Of a DNA stretch of 33,800 nucleotides, positions 23,202 to 30,856 are shown in pieces. Both the position numbers and the translations under genes were made by a program. Positions within the stretch are counted from its first letter, which is position 1. Every line of letters starts with the position of its first letter. The notes under the pieces are model-generated. The model did not search any database. It saw only the letters and a list, made by a program, of their open reading frames with translations, and was not told the origin of the DNA. The DNA is from Candidatus Kaiserbacteria bacterium (GTDB lineage Bacteria > Patescibacteriota > Minisyncoccia > Phycocordibacterales > UBA2100), in assembly GCA_028286865.1 (NCBI GenBank), contig JAQBQU010000017.1:78395-112194 (forward strand), given 5' to 3'.

Positions 23202-24026
23202 TCATATTCCGCACAGCTGCTTTGCCTCTTCGAGCACATGCGGGATCTTCGATGGCGCCACCCCGTGCTCGGTCAAAAGATGCGGCGTTTGGACGCTTTT
23301 GCACAGAACGATCTTGTTTTCCATGAGCCGGCGTTTTTCGCCTTCCGAGAGCGTCGTCAGACACGTGAGCGGGTGCACTTTTGCCTCTTCTATCATCTGC
23401 ATGAGGCCCCGGGAGCGCGGATAATCCCAGCCGAGGAGCGTGAGATTGGAGCAGCGGGCGTACCGGATCGCGTTGCGGGTGAATTCCGTGTTGGTGACGA
23501 GCCACCCTTCGTCGACGCGCGATGACTCGACCGGTGCCTGGCGCAGGTCTTCGTAGCGCGCATGCACGTAGAGCGCGTCCTTGATGTCGGTCTTCCCGCC
23601 CGCCTCGTTGTGGAACTTCGCTTCGATGCCTATCGTGCGGCCATTCTTCTGCGCGAGCACATCGACCTCATGCGGCGCGCATCTTCCGGTGAGCATCTGA
23701 TCGGTCTTCACGGACCATCCGTGAGCGCGCAACACTTCGGCGAGGAACTGCTCGAAGGGAAATCCCGAGGGGCCGAGCGCAAAGAGCGCACGCTTGAGCG
23801 AGTAGCGTGCCGCCACCGGCGTCGTCTCTATCGTTTTGAGAAGCTCGAACGCGCGATGATATATCTCCCCGGTCGTCATGAACGGCTTCAGCTCATGAAT
23901 AATATGCGCCAAGACACGAGCACGTACCGTAGAAGATGCTCCTGCGTGTGAGAGCGAACGTTCAAGTTTGACCGGGTCGAAACGCTCTTTTTCGCCGCCG
24001 GCTTTTGTAATGAGTATATGTGCCAT
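23202..24026 (-). CDS. ATP-cone domain fused to an Mrr-like restriction-endonuclease-fold nuclease
   Basis: A 274-residue two-domain protein. Residues 1-90 (LITKAGGEKERFDPVKLERSL and onward to YSLKRALFALG) have the ATP-cone pattern known from ribonucleotide reductase and NrdR, where it senses ATP and dATP. Residues about 90-200 have the nuclease pattern HEVDVLA (Glu120, Asp122) and IGIEAKFHN (Glu135, Lys137), the D-x(n)-ExK core of Mrr-like enzymes. The last 45 residues (PHLLTEHGVAPSKIPHVLEEAKQLCG) look like a helical/helix-hairpin-helix element. A nucleotide-regulated nuclease is a reasonable inference but is not shown. The ATG is 1 base after the upstream stop (TGATATG), so it depends on that gene. 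No methyltransferase is nearby. Confidence 0.8.
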   Translation of the reverse strand: MAHILITKAGGEKERFDPVKLERSLSHAGASSTVRARVLAHIIHELKPFMTTGEIYHRAFELLKTIETTPVAARYSLKRALFALGPSGFPFEQFLAEVLRAHGWSVKTDQMLTGRCAPHEVDVLAQKNGRTIGIEAKFHNEAGGKTDIKDALYVHARYEDLRQAPVESSRVDEGWLVTNTEFTRNAIRYARCSNLTLLGWDYPRSRGLMQMIEEAKVHPLTCLTTLSEGEKRRLMENKIVLCKSVQTPHLLTEHGVAPSKIPHVLEEAKQLCGI

Positions 24027-24027
24027 A

Positions 24028-24441
24028 TCAATAACTATGTTCTATGGAGGGTATCACGCTGATACCGAGGGGCTGGTCGTCGAGGGTCGCCGTAAAGTAG
24101 ACGCCGGTCGAGGGCGCGAAGACGAGGGCGCGAAAGGGGCGTGGCGTATCTTCGTGCGAGCACGAGGCGATCGAAGGCTCGTTCCATGTCGTGAATTGCA
24201 GAAGGTAGGTGTCGGACGAAAGCTGCTCCGAATGCACCGAGAGCTCATCGCAGCTCGAATGCACCATCACCATACCGGAAAGGTTGTGCGCTCCCTGCGA
24301 GAGCGAGTCGCGGGCGACAATGATGCGGCTCGCATCTATCGCCGATGAAGTGATAGTGCTTCCGACCAACAGAAAAAAAGCATACGCGATCGCGCACGAC
24401 ACGATAAAGAACCACAGCATCCGCCGGAAGATTTCGGCCAT
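24028..24441 (-). CDS. Small anchored or secreted protein, unknown function
   Basis: A 137-residue protein with one hydrophobic stretch at residues 8-30 (MLWFFIVSCAIAYAFFLLVG), which could be a signal anchor. The remainder is Ser/Thr-rich and extracytoplasmic by prediction, with two cysteines (CDEL and ASCSH) that could form a disulfide. I do not recognise a family. TACAAT ends 7 bases before the ATG and overlaps the mnmA stop, and its own stop is 1 base from the ATP-cone gene's start. The reading frame is clean and fits tightly between its neighbours. Confidence 0.65.
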   Translation of the reverse strand: MAEIFRRMLWFFIVSCAIAYAFFLLVGSTITSSAIDASRIIVARDSLSQGAHNLSGMVMVHSSCDELSVHSEQLSSDTYLLQFTTWNEPSIASCSHEDTPRPFRALVFAPSTGVYFTATLDDQPLGISVIPSIEHSY

Positions 24442-24446
24442 CCGGC

Positions 24447-25550
24447 TTATTGTACCTTCTCAAGCGTCGTCTCCACCATGCTATGCACAGAGACATCTTC
24501 GCAGCGCGCATCCACGATGGCACCCCCGAGACATATATCACCGTCGTAGAATACGATCGACTGTCCCGGCGATGCGATGTGCGGCTCGTCGAATGTTACG
24601 TAGACGTCATCGGTACGCTCCACCGTGACCGAAACCGGTGTCTCCCGGTAGCGGGATTGCGCCAAGACGCGCACCGGAAGCTTCGGCAGCTTCCCGACCC
24701 ACGTGATCTCCCGGACGCGGACGCGCGTGCACGCGGCATCGAGCTTGTTCTCAGAGACGGTGATAGTGTTCTTCGTCGTATCGAGCGCGGTCACATACTG
24801 CGGTTTTTGTGCCGGTAAGCCTTCCACGACGAACCCGTGACGCTGTCCGAGGGTGTAGAGCGCCGCCCCGTCATGCCGCCCGATCGCCTCTCCCTTGGTA
24901 TTGAGTACCGCACCTTCTTCGACGGTGATGAATCGCTTCAAGAAATCCCGCATCGAAACGTCTCCGATAAAACAAAGACCCTGGCTGTCGTGCTTGTCGG
25001 CAACGGGAAGATCGAGCGCCTTGGCCTTCGCGCGTACCTCCGGCTTTGTCATATCCCCGACCGGGAATATCGTCTTCAGCAGATCATTCTTGTCGAGCTG
25101 ATATAAAAAGTATGACTGGTCTTTATTCGTATCAATTGCGCGCAGAAGCTCTGCCGTACCAAATTCACGGCGGGTACGCGCATAATGCCCCGTCGCGATG
25201 ATATCGGCTCCGTTCTCGCGCGCCCACTTTGCGAACGTTCCGAATTTGATCTTTCGATTGCATGCCACGTCGGGATTCGGCGTCTCACCGCGCTCATACG
25301 ATGCGATCATCTCCGCGACCACCTCTTTCTGATAGTCGGCGGAGAGATCGACCTCTTTAAATGCGATGCCGAGCGAGGCCGCGACGCGCATCGCATCAAG
25401 ACGGTCCTTTGCCCACGTGCATTCGATGAATTCAGGCTGCCAGATCTTGATGAATACGCCCACGACCGCATACCCTTCTGCTTTGAGCAGCGCTGCAGAA
25501 ACGGCGCTGTCGACGCCGCCGGAGAGACCTACGAATACCGTTTGAGCCAT
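24447..25550 (-). CDS. mnmA: tRNA-specific 2-thiouridylase MnmA
   Basis: A 367-residue enzyme that puts sulfur on C2 of the wobble uridine of tRNA-Lys, -Glu and -Gln. The PP-loop is GLSGGVDSA (SGGVDS 10-15). The two catalytic cysteines are both present: Cys97 in NPDVACNRKIKF and Cys193 in SQGLCFIG. IIATGHYAR and NKDQSYFLYQL are also conserved, and the C-terminal barrel ends with GQSIVFYDGDICLGGAIV. TATAGT ends 6 bases before the ATG. It starts 27 bases after mltG and probably forms an operon with the two genes behind it. The sulfur donor (IscS or SufS) is not in the window. Confidence 0.97.
   Translation of the reverse strand: MAQTVFVGLSGGVDSAVSAALLKAEGYAVVGVFIKIWQPEFIECTWAKDRLDAMRVAASLGIAFKEVDLSADYQKEVVAEMIASYERGETPNPDVACNRKIKFGTFAKWARENGADIIATGHYARTRREFGTAELLRAIDTNKDQSYFLYQLDKNDLLKTIFPVGDMTKPEVRAKAKALDLPVADKHDSQGLCFIGDVSMRDFLKRFITVEEGAVLNTKGEAIGRHDGAALYTLGQRHGFVVEGLPAQKPQYVTALDTTKNTITVSENKLDAACTRVRVREITWVGKLPKLPVRVLAQSRYRETPVSVTVERTDDVYVTFDEPHIASPGQSIVFYDGDICLGGAIVDARCEDVSVHSMVETTLEKVQ
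24449..24454 (-). promoter_or_regulatory. -10 hexamer TACAAT, 7 bases before the ATG at 24441
   Basis: A minus-strand hexamer overlapping the mnmA stop codon, with gap 24442-24448. It would permit transcription of the downstream pair without mnmA. Confidence 0.5.
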
Positions 25551-25556
25551 CGCGCC

Positions 25557-25562
25557 ACTATA
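25557..25562 (-). promoter_or_regulatory. -10 hexamer TATAGT, 6 bases before the mnmA ATG
   Basis: The minus-strand gap is 25551-25556. No good -35 box is seen near 25580. Confidence 0.55.
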
Positions 25563-25576
25563 TCAGATAGCCCCGT

Positions 25577-26611
25577 TCACGTGCCGAGATAGAGCCGCTG
25601 CTTCGCCGCATGTTCTTTGTAGGTCTTGCTGAAGTGCGTTACGCCCTTGTTATCCGCCAGATAGAAGTAGTAATCACTCTTGATGGGATCCGCTGCCGCA
25701 AGCAGTGAATCGAGCGACGGGGAACCGATCGGCGTCGGAGGGAGACCTTTGTTCATGTACGTGTTGTACGGCGAATCGCTCAAAAGATCTTTCATGGTGA
25801 GCTGGAAGGTCCCCTTGCCGATCGTGTAGAGGAAGGTCACGTCGACCTGCAGCGCCATACCTTTGTCCATACGGTTCCAGAGGACTCCCGAGATCATACG
25901 GCGGTCTTGTGTGTTGCGCGCCTCACGCTCGATGATAGAAGCCATGATGACGATGTCGTGGAGAGAGCGGCCTGAGGCCTGGATCGTGGCATCGATGTCG
26001 GCCTCATGTGTATCGAAATTCTGTCGCATCGCCTGAATGACCATATCTTCGGTCGCGTTCGGCAGGAAGAAGTATGTATCGGGAAAAAGATAGCCCTCGA
26101 TCGGCTGCGCTTGTGCAAGAAAATTGGCCTGATTGAATCGCTCGAGCTTGCTCGCAAAAATGATCGACATCTCTTTGGTCGTCGCCCCTTCGGGAATACG
26201 GATGTGCTGTGCTTCGAGGCCGAATGCACCGAGCGATATGGAGTGTGCGATCGTGAATATGTCCATCGGCTGCTTAAAGATGTAATCTCCCGCTTGCACG
26301 CCCCGTTCGTGACCGAGCACTTTGACGAGCACGCGGAACAAGAACGGAGAGCGGATGACGCCGTCGTCGTAGAGCGTCACCGAGACCTGTTCGAGCGTCT
26401 GCCCTTTCGGGACGCTCACCAGCTTATCGACGGGAAATGTCGCGGGCGGCTGAACGGCGAATATATAGAGCGAGAGCGCGATGACTCCGCTTGCGAGAAT
26501 GATGATGAGGCTCGTCCTGTTGGCATGGAGCTTCCAGCTTTCGGCGAGCTGCTCTTCGGAATACTGTATCTCAATGAAGTACAGCTTCAGCTTTTTTAGG
26601 AACTGACGCAT
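25577..26611 (-). CDS. mltG: Endolytic murein transglycosylase MltG (YceG-like)
   Basis: A 344-residue membrane-anchored enzyme that cuts nascent glycan strands and so helps to set their length. A cytoplasmic segment (1-33) is followed by one helix (about 34-53), a LysM-like region and the YceG domain. The catalytic glutamate is in MASIIEREARN (Glu228), and SPYNTYMNKGLPPTPIGSPS is the signature loop near the C-terminus. The ATG is 1 base after the upstream stop (TGATATG), so translation is coupled to the large membrane protein. It indicates that this organism makes peptidoglycan. Confidence 0.95.
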   Translation of the reverse strand: MRQFLKKLKLYFIEIQYSEEQLAESWKLHANRTSLIIILASGVIALSLYIFAVQPPATFPVDKLVSVPKGQTLEQVSVTLYDDGVIRSPFLFRVLVKVLGHERGVQAGDYIFKQPMDIFTIAHSISLGAFGLEAQHIRIPEGATTKEMSIIFASKLERFNQANFLAQAQPIEGYLFPDTYFFLPNATEDMVIQAMRQNFDTHEADIDATIQASGRSLHDIVIMASIIEREARNTQDRRMISGVLWNRMDKGMALQVDVTFLYTIGKGTFQLTMKDLLSDSPYNTYMNKGLPPTPIGSPSLDSLLAAADPIKSDYYFYLADNKGVTHFSKTYKEHAAKQRLYLGT

Positions 26612-26612
26612 A

Positions 26613-28061
26613 TCACTTCGGCAGATTCAGCGGAGGAGCGGACTTCGTCGCAGGAATACGGCTGAGTCCGGGAGCCGCGGCTATGCTGCTCGGCGGATGC
26701 CACATCGTTGCGATCGACTCGTTGGTAAGGACATTCGTCGGCATATGCCACGGCGAATGGAAGAAAAGACGGCGGCGGAACGCGTCTATCGCGCGTCGCG
26801 CATGCAGATTGAAGCGATAGTTATTTACATCCTGCCACGGAAAGTCGAACGGATTGTGCCAGCGCCTCGGGCGAAGGTGTGCGATGAAGTTCGGATTGCC
26901 GATCGGCTTCCAGAGCCAGCGCATGGCGGTCACCGTCGGTCCGTGCAGGTGCCCCGTCGTCGCATAAATGGCGCGTCCGCCGAATTCGAACGGATATTTG
27001 CCCTTGTGACGCTCCAGAGTGCGCATCGTCTCGGTCTGGCCCCAGGTCGCACGCGGCTGCGGCTGCTTTGTGTCCTTCGGATCGATATGCAGTTCGTGGA
27101 ACACTTCGTTGGTGATATCCGGATTAAGCACAGCCGCTTTGGTACGGATCTTTTCTACCTCGTGATCGATCGCGTGGATCCATTCGTGGTCCATTTCGCG
27201 CGTGAAGAAGAGCGGTCCGCCGCCGTTGCCGCACTTGCGGATGACGATCTGCACCCAGATCTGCTCTTCGGGGAGAATGTTGGACAACAGCTCGAGGATG
27301 GTCGCGAGCGGGTCGACCTTATATTCTTCCTTGGGATCTTTGTCGAGCTCAAAATCCACATAGCTCTTGATCGGATAGGCATTGATATGGAAATCATCCG
27401 GCTTTACGCCGGCGTATGATTCAAGTCGCCACTCGGTCGCGTACACGCTGTGTATCTTGGTATCGAACTGGAACTTCGAAGCGTAATCCTCCACTTCGTG
27501 CAGCTCTACTTCCGGATACTGGCCGTAGATAGCGCTTTCCATTTCCGCCTTGTAGTTGCGCCAGCACCAGATATAAAAGTGAAGCTCTCCTCCGAAGCTG
27601 GCTATCTCGAAAGAGAAGAACGGTCGCACCTGACCTTTCCATGCGCGGTGAATGAACGTAGTCTCGCCGGAGGAGATAGAAAGCAGCGAGATCGCCACTT
27701 CCATCGCGCGCGGTGATTTGTAGATCTCACGCGGCAAACGCACCTCAAGCAGGACCGGATTTCGACCGGAAAGAAAGAGCGACTGTATGTACCAGATCCA
27801 TGCCTTCCAGAATCCGATGAATAGCCCGATCGGCATCCATATAGGTGCCGTTGCGAGCAGCCAGCTGATGGTAAAGAACGGCAGCTGAGGCACCATGTGC
27901 ACGAGAAGCAGATAGAGTGCGGCGAAAAGCAGGCCGAGATAGAGCGCGCGCGAAATGCCCCAGTCGCCGGCATATTTCACCTGTGCTTTCAGATCGAAAA
28001 TAAGGCCGAAGAGCCAGGAAAAATATTGCGCAATAGCTCCTCCCTCGTTTCCTCCCGACAT
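26613..28061 (-). CDS. Large N-terminally anchored membrane protein, conserved-type, unknown function
   Basis: A 482-residue protein. The first 130 residues hold about three hydrophobic segments (near 8-25, 38-60 and 66-105), and the remaining 350 residues are soluble, without a signal for export. Segments such as VLLEVRLPREIYKSPRAMEVA and ESAIYGQYPEVELHEVEDY remind me of the N-terminal parts of type IV secretion-associated proteins in CPR genomes, but I cannot name a family. The C-terminus is Pro/Ala/Ser-rich. No ATPase motif is seen. The ATG at 28061 is preferred over an in-frame TTG at 28082 because TAGAAT ends 7 bases before it and the TTG lies in the terminator's T-tract. It is coupled to mltG by TGATATG. 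Confidence 0.6.
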   Translation of the reverse strand: MSGGNEGGAIAQYFSWLFGLIFDLKAQVKYAGDWGISRALYLGLLFAALYLLLVHMVPQLPFFTISWLLATAPIWMPIGLFIGFWKAWIWYIQSLFLSGRNPVLLEVRLPREIYKSPRAMEVAISLLSISSGETTFIHRAWKGQVRPFFSFEIASFGGELHFYIWCWRNYKAEMESAIYGQYPEVELHEVEDYASKFQFDTKIHSVYATEWRLESYAGVKPDDFHINAYPIKSYVDFELDKDPKEEYKVDPLATILELLSNILPEEQIWVQIVIRKCGNGGGPLFFTREMDHEWIHAIDHEVEKIRTKAAVLNPDITNEVFHELHIDPKDTKQPQPRATWGQTETMRTLERHKGKYPFEFGGRAIYATTGHLHGPTVTAMRWLWKPIGNPNFIAHLRPRRWHNPFDFPWQDVNNYRFNLHARRAIDAFRRRLFFHSPWHMPTNVLTNESIATMWHPPSSIAAAPGLSRIPATKSAPPLNLPK

Positions 28062-28068
28062 ACAAATA

Positions 28069-28074
28069 ATTCTA
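28069..28074 (-). promoter_or_regulatory. -10 hexamer TAGAAT, 7 bases before the ATG at 28061
   Basis: The minus-strand gap is 28062-28068. The hexamer lies 7 bases beyond the terminator stem, so termination and re-initiation are packed together. Confidence 0.55.
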
Positions 28075-28080
28075 TCACGC

Positions 28081-28105
28081 AAAAAGCCCCCTGATGGGGC
28101 TTTTT
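28081..28105. terminator. Intrinsic terminator, bidirectional
   Basis: A perfect 10-bp stem (AAAAAGCCCC with GGGGCTTTTT) has a 5-base loop. The A/T ends give a T-tract in either direction. On the minus strand it ends the sigma-like gene (stop 28133). Confidence 0.85.
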
Positions 28106-28132
28106 GGAATTATTTTCGAGTGCGGTCGAAGC

Positions 28133-29155
28133 TTACTTCGAGATCGTGTACTTTCCGTCGGGCAAGCGGGTGAACATACCGTTCTGGAGATTGACCGCTA
28201 TGGTCGCATCCTTTACGTATCGTTCGCGCTTTACGCGATCTACGATCTCTTCGCGCGTGAGCGGCCCTTCGCGCTCGATGATACCGGAGATGACATCACG
28301 CACGACGCCCGGCTCATAGCCCCACTCCTTGAGCGCGTAGAGTCCGCGTCCGACGAGGACAAAGCGATTGTCCTTGATGAGTTCATTGTGGGTCGTTGCG
28401 GGATGAGTCTCGCGGCCGAAGAGCTTTTCGATACCGGACGCCACTTCAGTGAAGTGCATCGGCGAGCCGTGGCGCTTGAGCGTGAGGTAGGCGAAGTCGC
28501 GGGTGTTCTTGATGCGCACATGAGGAGACTCCATGCGTCCCCATTCGCCGAGCGGATTCTTGCCGATGCGCTTTGAGATCTCGAGCCAGCGCGCGAGCAC
28601 CTCGTCGGGGCGGCCCTTCACGCCTTCCTGCTTGAGGAACTTCGCGAACATCTGAAGAAATTCGTCTTCTGCGGTGAGGCGATTCGATTCGAGCGACTCG
28701 TAGAGTGCGGTGAGCGCATTCTCTACCTGCTCGGCGAGCTGCTCATCGGTGTACCAGCGGGTCTTGAAATCCGCATTCTCGCGACGGTCTTCGAAATGAT
28801 GGCCGACAGTGAGGAGGAAGATCACGTGATTATGGTCGGAATCGGACTTCGCGATCTCGGAAAGAAGTGTGTGTTCGGCAAGAACGCCTCCGAGAGCGGA
28901 TACGGCACGCTTGAGGTCTTCGAGGGTCGTATTGTGATTGGAGTAGGTCTCGGAGTCGCGGACCGTCGCAATGCCGTGATTTTCGATCTGACGGATGCGC
29001 TCGCGGGTGATGCCGTACTCCTGGCCGATAGCGTCGAGCGTGCGCTCTTCGCCCTTTGCACTCAAGCCGAAACGGTCAACGAGCACCCGGCGGGAGCGGT
29101 CCGGGAGCTCCGAAAGGAGTTCTTTGGTGACGGATTTTGGCGAAAATGAAAGCAT
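28133..29155 (-). CDS. Sigma-70 region 4 / HARE-HTH fusion protein
   Basis: A 340-residue predicted transcription-associated protein. Residues 14-67 match sigma region 4: LPDRSRRVLVDRFGL, then TLDAIGQEYGITRERIRQIENHGI, the helix-turn-helix that reads the -35 box. Residues about 213-290 match HARE-HTH (RDFAYLTLKRHGSPMHFTEVASGIEKLFGRE and the following LIKDNRFVLVGRGLYAL), the fold also found in the RNA polymerase delta subunit. The middle (about 75-210) is helical and not assigned. There is no region 2, so it cannot melt a -10 box and is unlikely to be a full sigma factor. It could bridge polymerase and DNA. A possible promoter, TTGACT-N17-TACAAC, lies upstream. Confidence 0.8.
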   Translation of the reverse strand: MLSFSPKSVTKELLSELPDRSRRVLVDRFGLSAKGEERTLDAIGQEYGITRERIRQIENHGIATVRDSETYSNHNTTLEDLKRAVSALGGVLAEHTLLSEIAKSDSDHNHVIFLLTVGHHFEDRRENADFKTRWYTDEQLAEQVENALTALYESLESNRLTAEDEFLQMFAKFLKQEGVKGRPDEVLARWLEISKRIGKNPLGEWGRMESPHVRIKNTRDFAYLTLKRHGSPMHFTEVASGIEKLFGRETHPATTHNELIKDNRFVLVGRGLYALKEWGYEPGVVRDVISGIIEREGPLTREEIVDRVKRERYVKDATIAVNLQNGMFTRLPDGKYTISK

Positions 29156-29356
29156 ATAAATGGTTCGTTTATTTGACTATTTTAAGTCCTATGTCTTTGT
29201 TGTATCAGATATACTACCATGAGTCAAGGGTTCATGCAACCCCTGTGCAAAACTCGTCTCGCCGAGAGATATCCGCCATTTCGCTGTCCCCTTCTTTTCC
29301 CCAGCTAAGTCCCATTTTTCTCATATTTCATGGGGCCGAGATGAAAACACGCATGC
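29156..29356. other. Divergent intergenic region between the sigma/HARE gene and dnaB
   Basis: About 200 bases with no convincing reading frame. It holds the minus-strand promoter noted above, an inverted repeat (29228-29242), an inverted repeat TCTCG-CC-GAGA near 29270, and a plus-strand TATACT at 29209-29214 without a good -35. A small RNA cannot be excluded. Confidence 0.4.
29199..29227 (-). promoter_or_regulatory. Possible promoter TTGACT-N17-TACAAC for the sigma/HARE gene
   Basis: On the minus strand TTGACT (29222-29227) is 17 bases from TACAAC (29199-29204), giving a leader of about 40 bases. An inverted repeat, GGGTT-CATGC-AACCC (29228-29242), lies just upstream of the -35 and might be an operator. 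Confidence 0.4.
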
Positions 29357-29362
29357 TACTAT
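29357..29362 (+). promoter_or_regulatory. -10 hexamer TACTAT, 6 bases before a 3-codon ORF in the dnaB leader
   Basis: TACTAT is followed after exactly 6 bases by ATG ACC AAG TAA (29369-29380). The spacing equals that of the full genes. Transcription from here would give dnaB a leader of about 63 bases. Confidence 0.4.
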
Positions 29363-29386
29363 CGCTGCATGACCAAGTAAGCGGGC

Positions 29387-29406
29387 GAAATGAGATCTCT
29401 CATTTC
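29387..29406 (+). repeat. Perfect 9-bp inverted repeat in the dnaB leader
   Basis: GAAATGAGA and TCTCATTTC are separated by 2 bases. As RNA it would fold into a hairpin with a slightly opened tip. An in-frame ATG (29390) is buried in it. It could be an operator or a leader hairpin. Confidence 0.5.
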
Positions 29407-29431
29407 CGAGCGAACGGCGGTCACATCAAAT

Positions 29432-30832
29432 ATGGCTACACCGGGACCACGAGTTCCTCCGCAAGACGTAGAAATGGAGCGCGCCCTTTTGGGTGCACTT
29501 ATGCTCAACCAGAACGCGATGTACGAAGTGGCGGACCTCGTCGGCGTCGATTCGTTCTATGCGGGCAAGCACCGTGTCATCTACGATGCGATGATCACGC
29601 TCTATGCAAAAGGTGAACCGATAGACGTCGTCACGATCTCGAGCAAACTGAAAGAGCGCAAGCAGCTCACCGACGTGGGCGGCGCCGCGTACCTTTCTGA
29701 GATCGTGGGTACCGCGGCATCTCCGGGCAGTGCTCGTCACTATGCACAAAGTGTGCAGACCAAATTTGTGCTTCGCAGCCTCATCGATGCAGCTTCGAAG
29801 ATCGGTGAACTCGGCTTCGAAGAGCATCGCGATATCGAGCAGATACTCGACGAGGCGCAGCAGGCCGTATTTTCGGTGACCAACTCCCCGATGCTTCAGA
29901 CATTTTCTGCGATCAAGGACGAACTCGCAGAGGCCTGGGAGCGCCTCGAGACGCTCCAAAAGCACAAGGGTGCGATGCGCGGCGTCCCGACCGGCTTCGC
30001 GGCCCTCGACAATATGCTCTCCGGCTTCCAAAAATCCGACCTCATCATTCTCGCTGCCCGCCCGTCTATCGGTAAGACCACGCTCGCGCTCGACATCGCG
30101 CGCCAGACCGCGGTGAAGCACAAGACCTCGGTCGGATTCTTTTCGCTCGAAATGAGTTCTCAGCAGCTCGTCGACCGCATGCTCGCCGCGCAATCGGGCG
30201 TAAGCTCGTGGCGGCTCCGCACCGGTAAAATTTCCAAAGACGACGAGTACGAGCGCTTGCAGGAAGGCATCGCCACTCTCTCGGAGGCACCCATCTATAT
30301 TGATGACAAGCCCGGTATGACCGTGCTTTCGATGCGTAGCGTCGCCCGCCGACTGAAGATGGAGAAGGACCTCGGCCTCGTGGTCATCGACTACCTCCAG
30401 CTCATCACCCCATCAAGCGGCAAGTCGAATGAATCGCTCGTACAGCAGGTCACTGAGATATCGCGCTCGCTCAAGGGCATGGCGCGTGAACTCGATGTGC
30501 CCGTCTTGGCACTCTCCCAGCTCTCCCGCGCCGTCGAGCAGCGCGGCGGCCGCCCGCGTCTCTCCGACCTCCGCGACTCAGGCTCCATCGAGCAGGACGC
30601 CGACGTCGTGATGTTCATTCACCGCGACGACATGACGGGCAACCGCAACGAAAATGAGAAGACCAATATCGCGGAGATACTCGTGGAAAAGCACCGCAAT
30701 GGGCCGGTGGGCAAAGTGGACCTTCGCTTCGACGATGAAAAGACCACCTTCATGTCGATAGACAAGAGCGACTTCGGAGATTTCGGCTCGCAGCAGGAAA
30801 CGCAGGTCTCGGGCGACGCTGCGGCGTTCTAG
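29432..30832 (+). CDS. dnaB: Replicative DNA helicase DnaB
   Basis: A 466-residue ring helicase that unwinds DNA at the fork. The N-terminal domain (about 8-110) contains PQDVEMERALLGALMLNQNAM. The RecA-like domain has Walker A AARPSIGKTTLAL (Gly214-Lys-Thr), Walker B LGLVVIDYLQLI (Asp320) and the arginine-finger region RPRLSDLRDSGSIEQDADVVMFIHR. The start at 29432 (MATPGPRVPP) is chosen over an in-frame ATG at 29390, because the extra 14 residues are unlike DnaB and the first ATG is inside an inverted repeat. No Shine-Dalgarno sequence precedes it. There is no intein. It is followed by recR after 30 bases. Confidence 0.96.
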   Translation: MATPGPRVPPQDVEMERALLGALMLNQNAMYEVADLVGVDSFYAGKHRVIYDAMITLYAKGEPIDVVTISSKLKERKQLTDVGGAAYLSEIVGTAASPGSARHYAQSVQTKFVLRSLIDAASKIGELGFEEHRDIEQILDEAQQAVFSVTNSPMLQTFSAIKDELAEAWERLETLQKHKGAMRGVPTGFAALDNMLSGFQKSDLIILAARPSIGKTTLALDIARQTAVKHKTSVGFFSLEMSSQQLVDRMLAAQSGVSSWRLRTGKISKDDEYERLQEGIATLSEAPIYIDDKPGMTVLSMRSVARRLKMEKDLGLVVIDYLQLITPSSGKSNESLVQQVTEISRSLKGMARELDVPVLALSQLSRAVEQRGGRPRLSDLRDSGSIEQDADVVMFIHRDDMTGNRNENEKTNIAEILVEKHRNGPVGKVDLRFDDEKTTFMSIDKSDFGDFGSQQETQVSGDAAAF

Positions 30833-30850
30833 CGCAAATTTCGCATACGG

Positions 30851-30856
30851 TATACT
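30851..30856 (+). promoter_or_regulatory. -10 hexamer TATACT, 6 bases before the recR ATG
   Basis: The gap is GCGCGC (30857-30862). No clear -35 lies 16-18 bases upstream; that position is the end of dnaB. Confidence 0.6.

Noticed and set aside
26697-27419. Plus-strand frame of 240 codons opposite the large membrane protein
   Set aside because: It is antisense to a frame with membrane helices and tight coupling to mltG. Its translation is arginine-rich and without known motifs.
29228-29242. tRNA T-arm-like GGGTTCATGCAACCC
   Set aside because: No acceptor, D or anticodon stem could be placed around it. It is better read as a short inverted repeat.
29390-29431. Upstream ATG of dnaB at 29390
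   Set aside because: The extra 14 residues are not DnaB-like and the ATG is inside a perfect inverted repeat. 29432 matches family N-termini.
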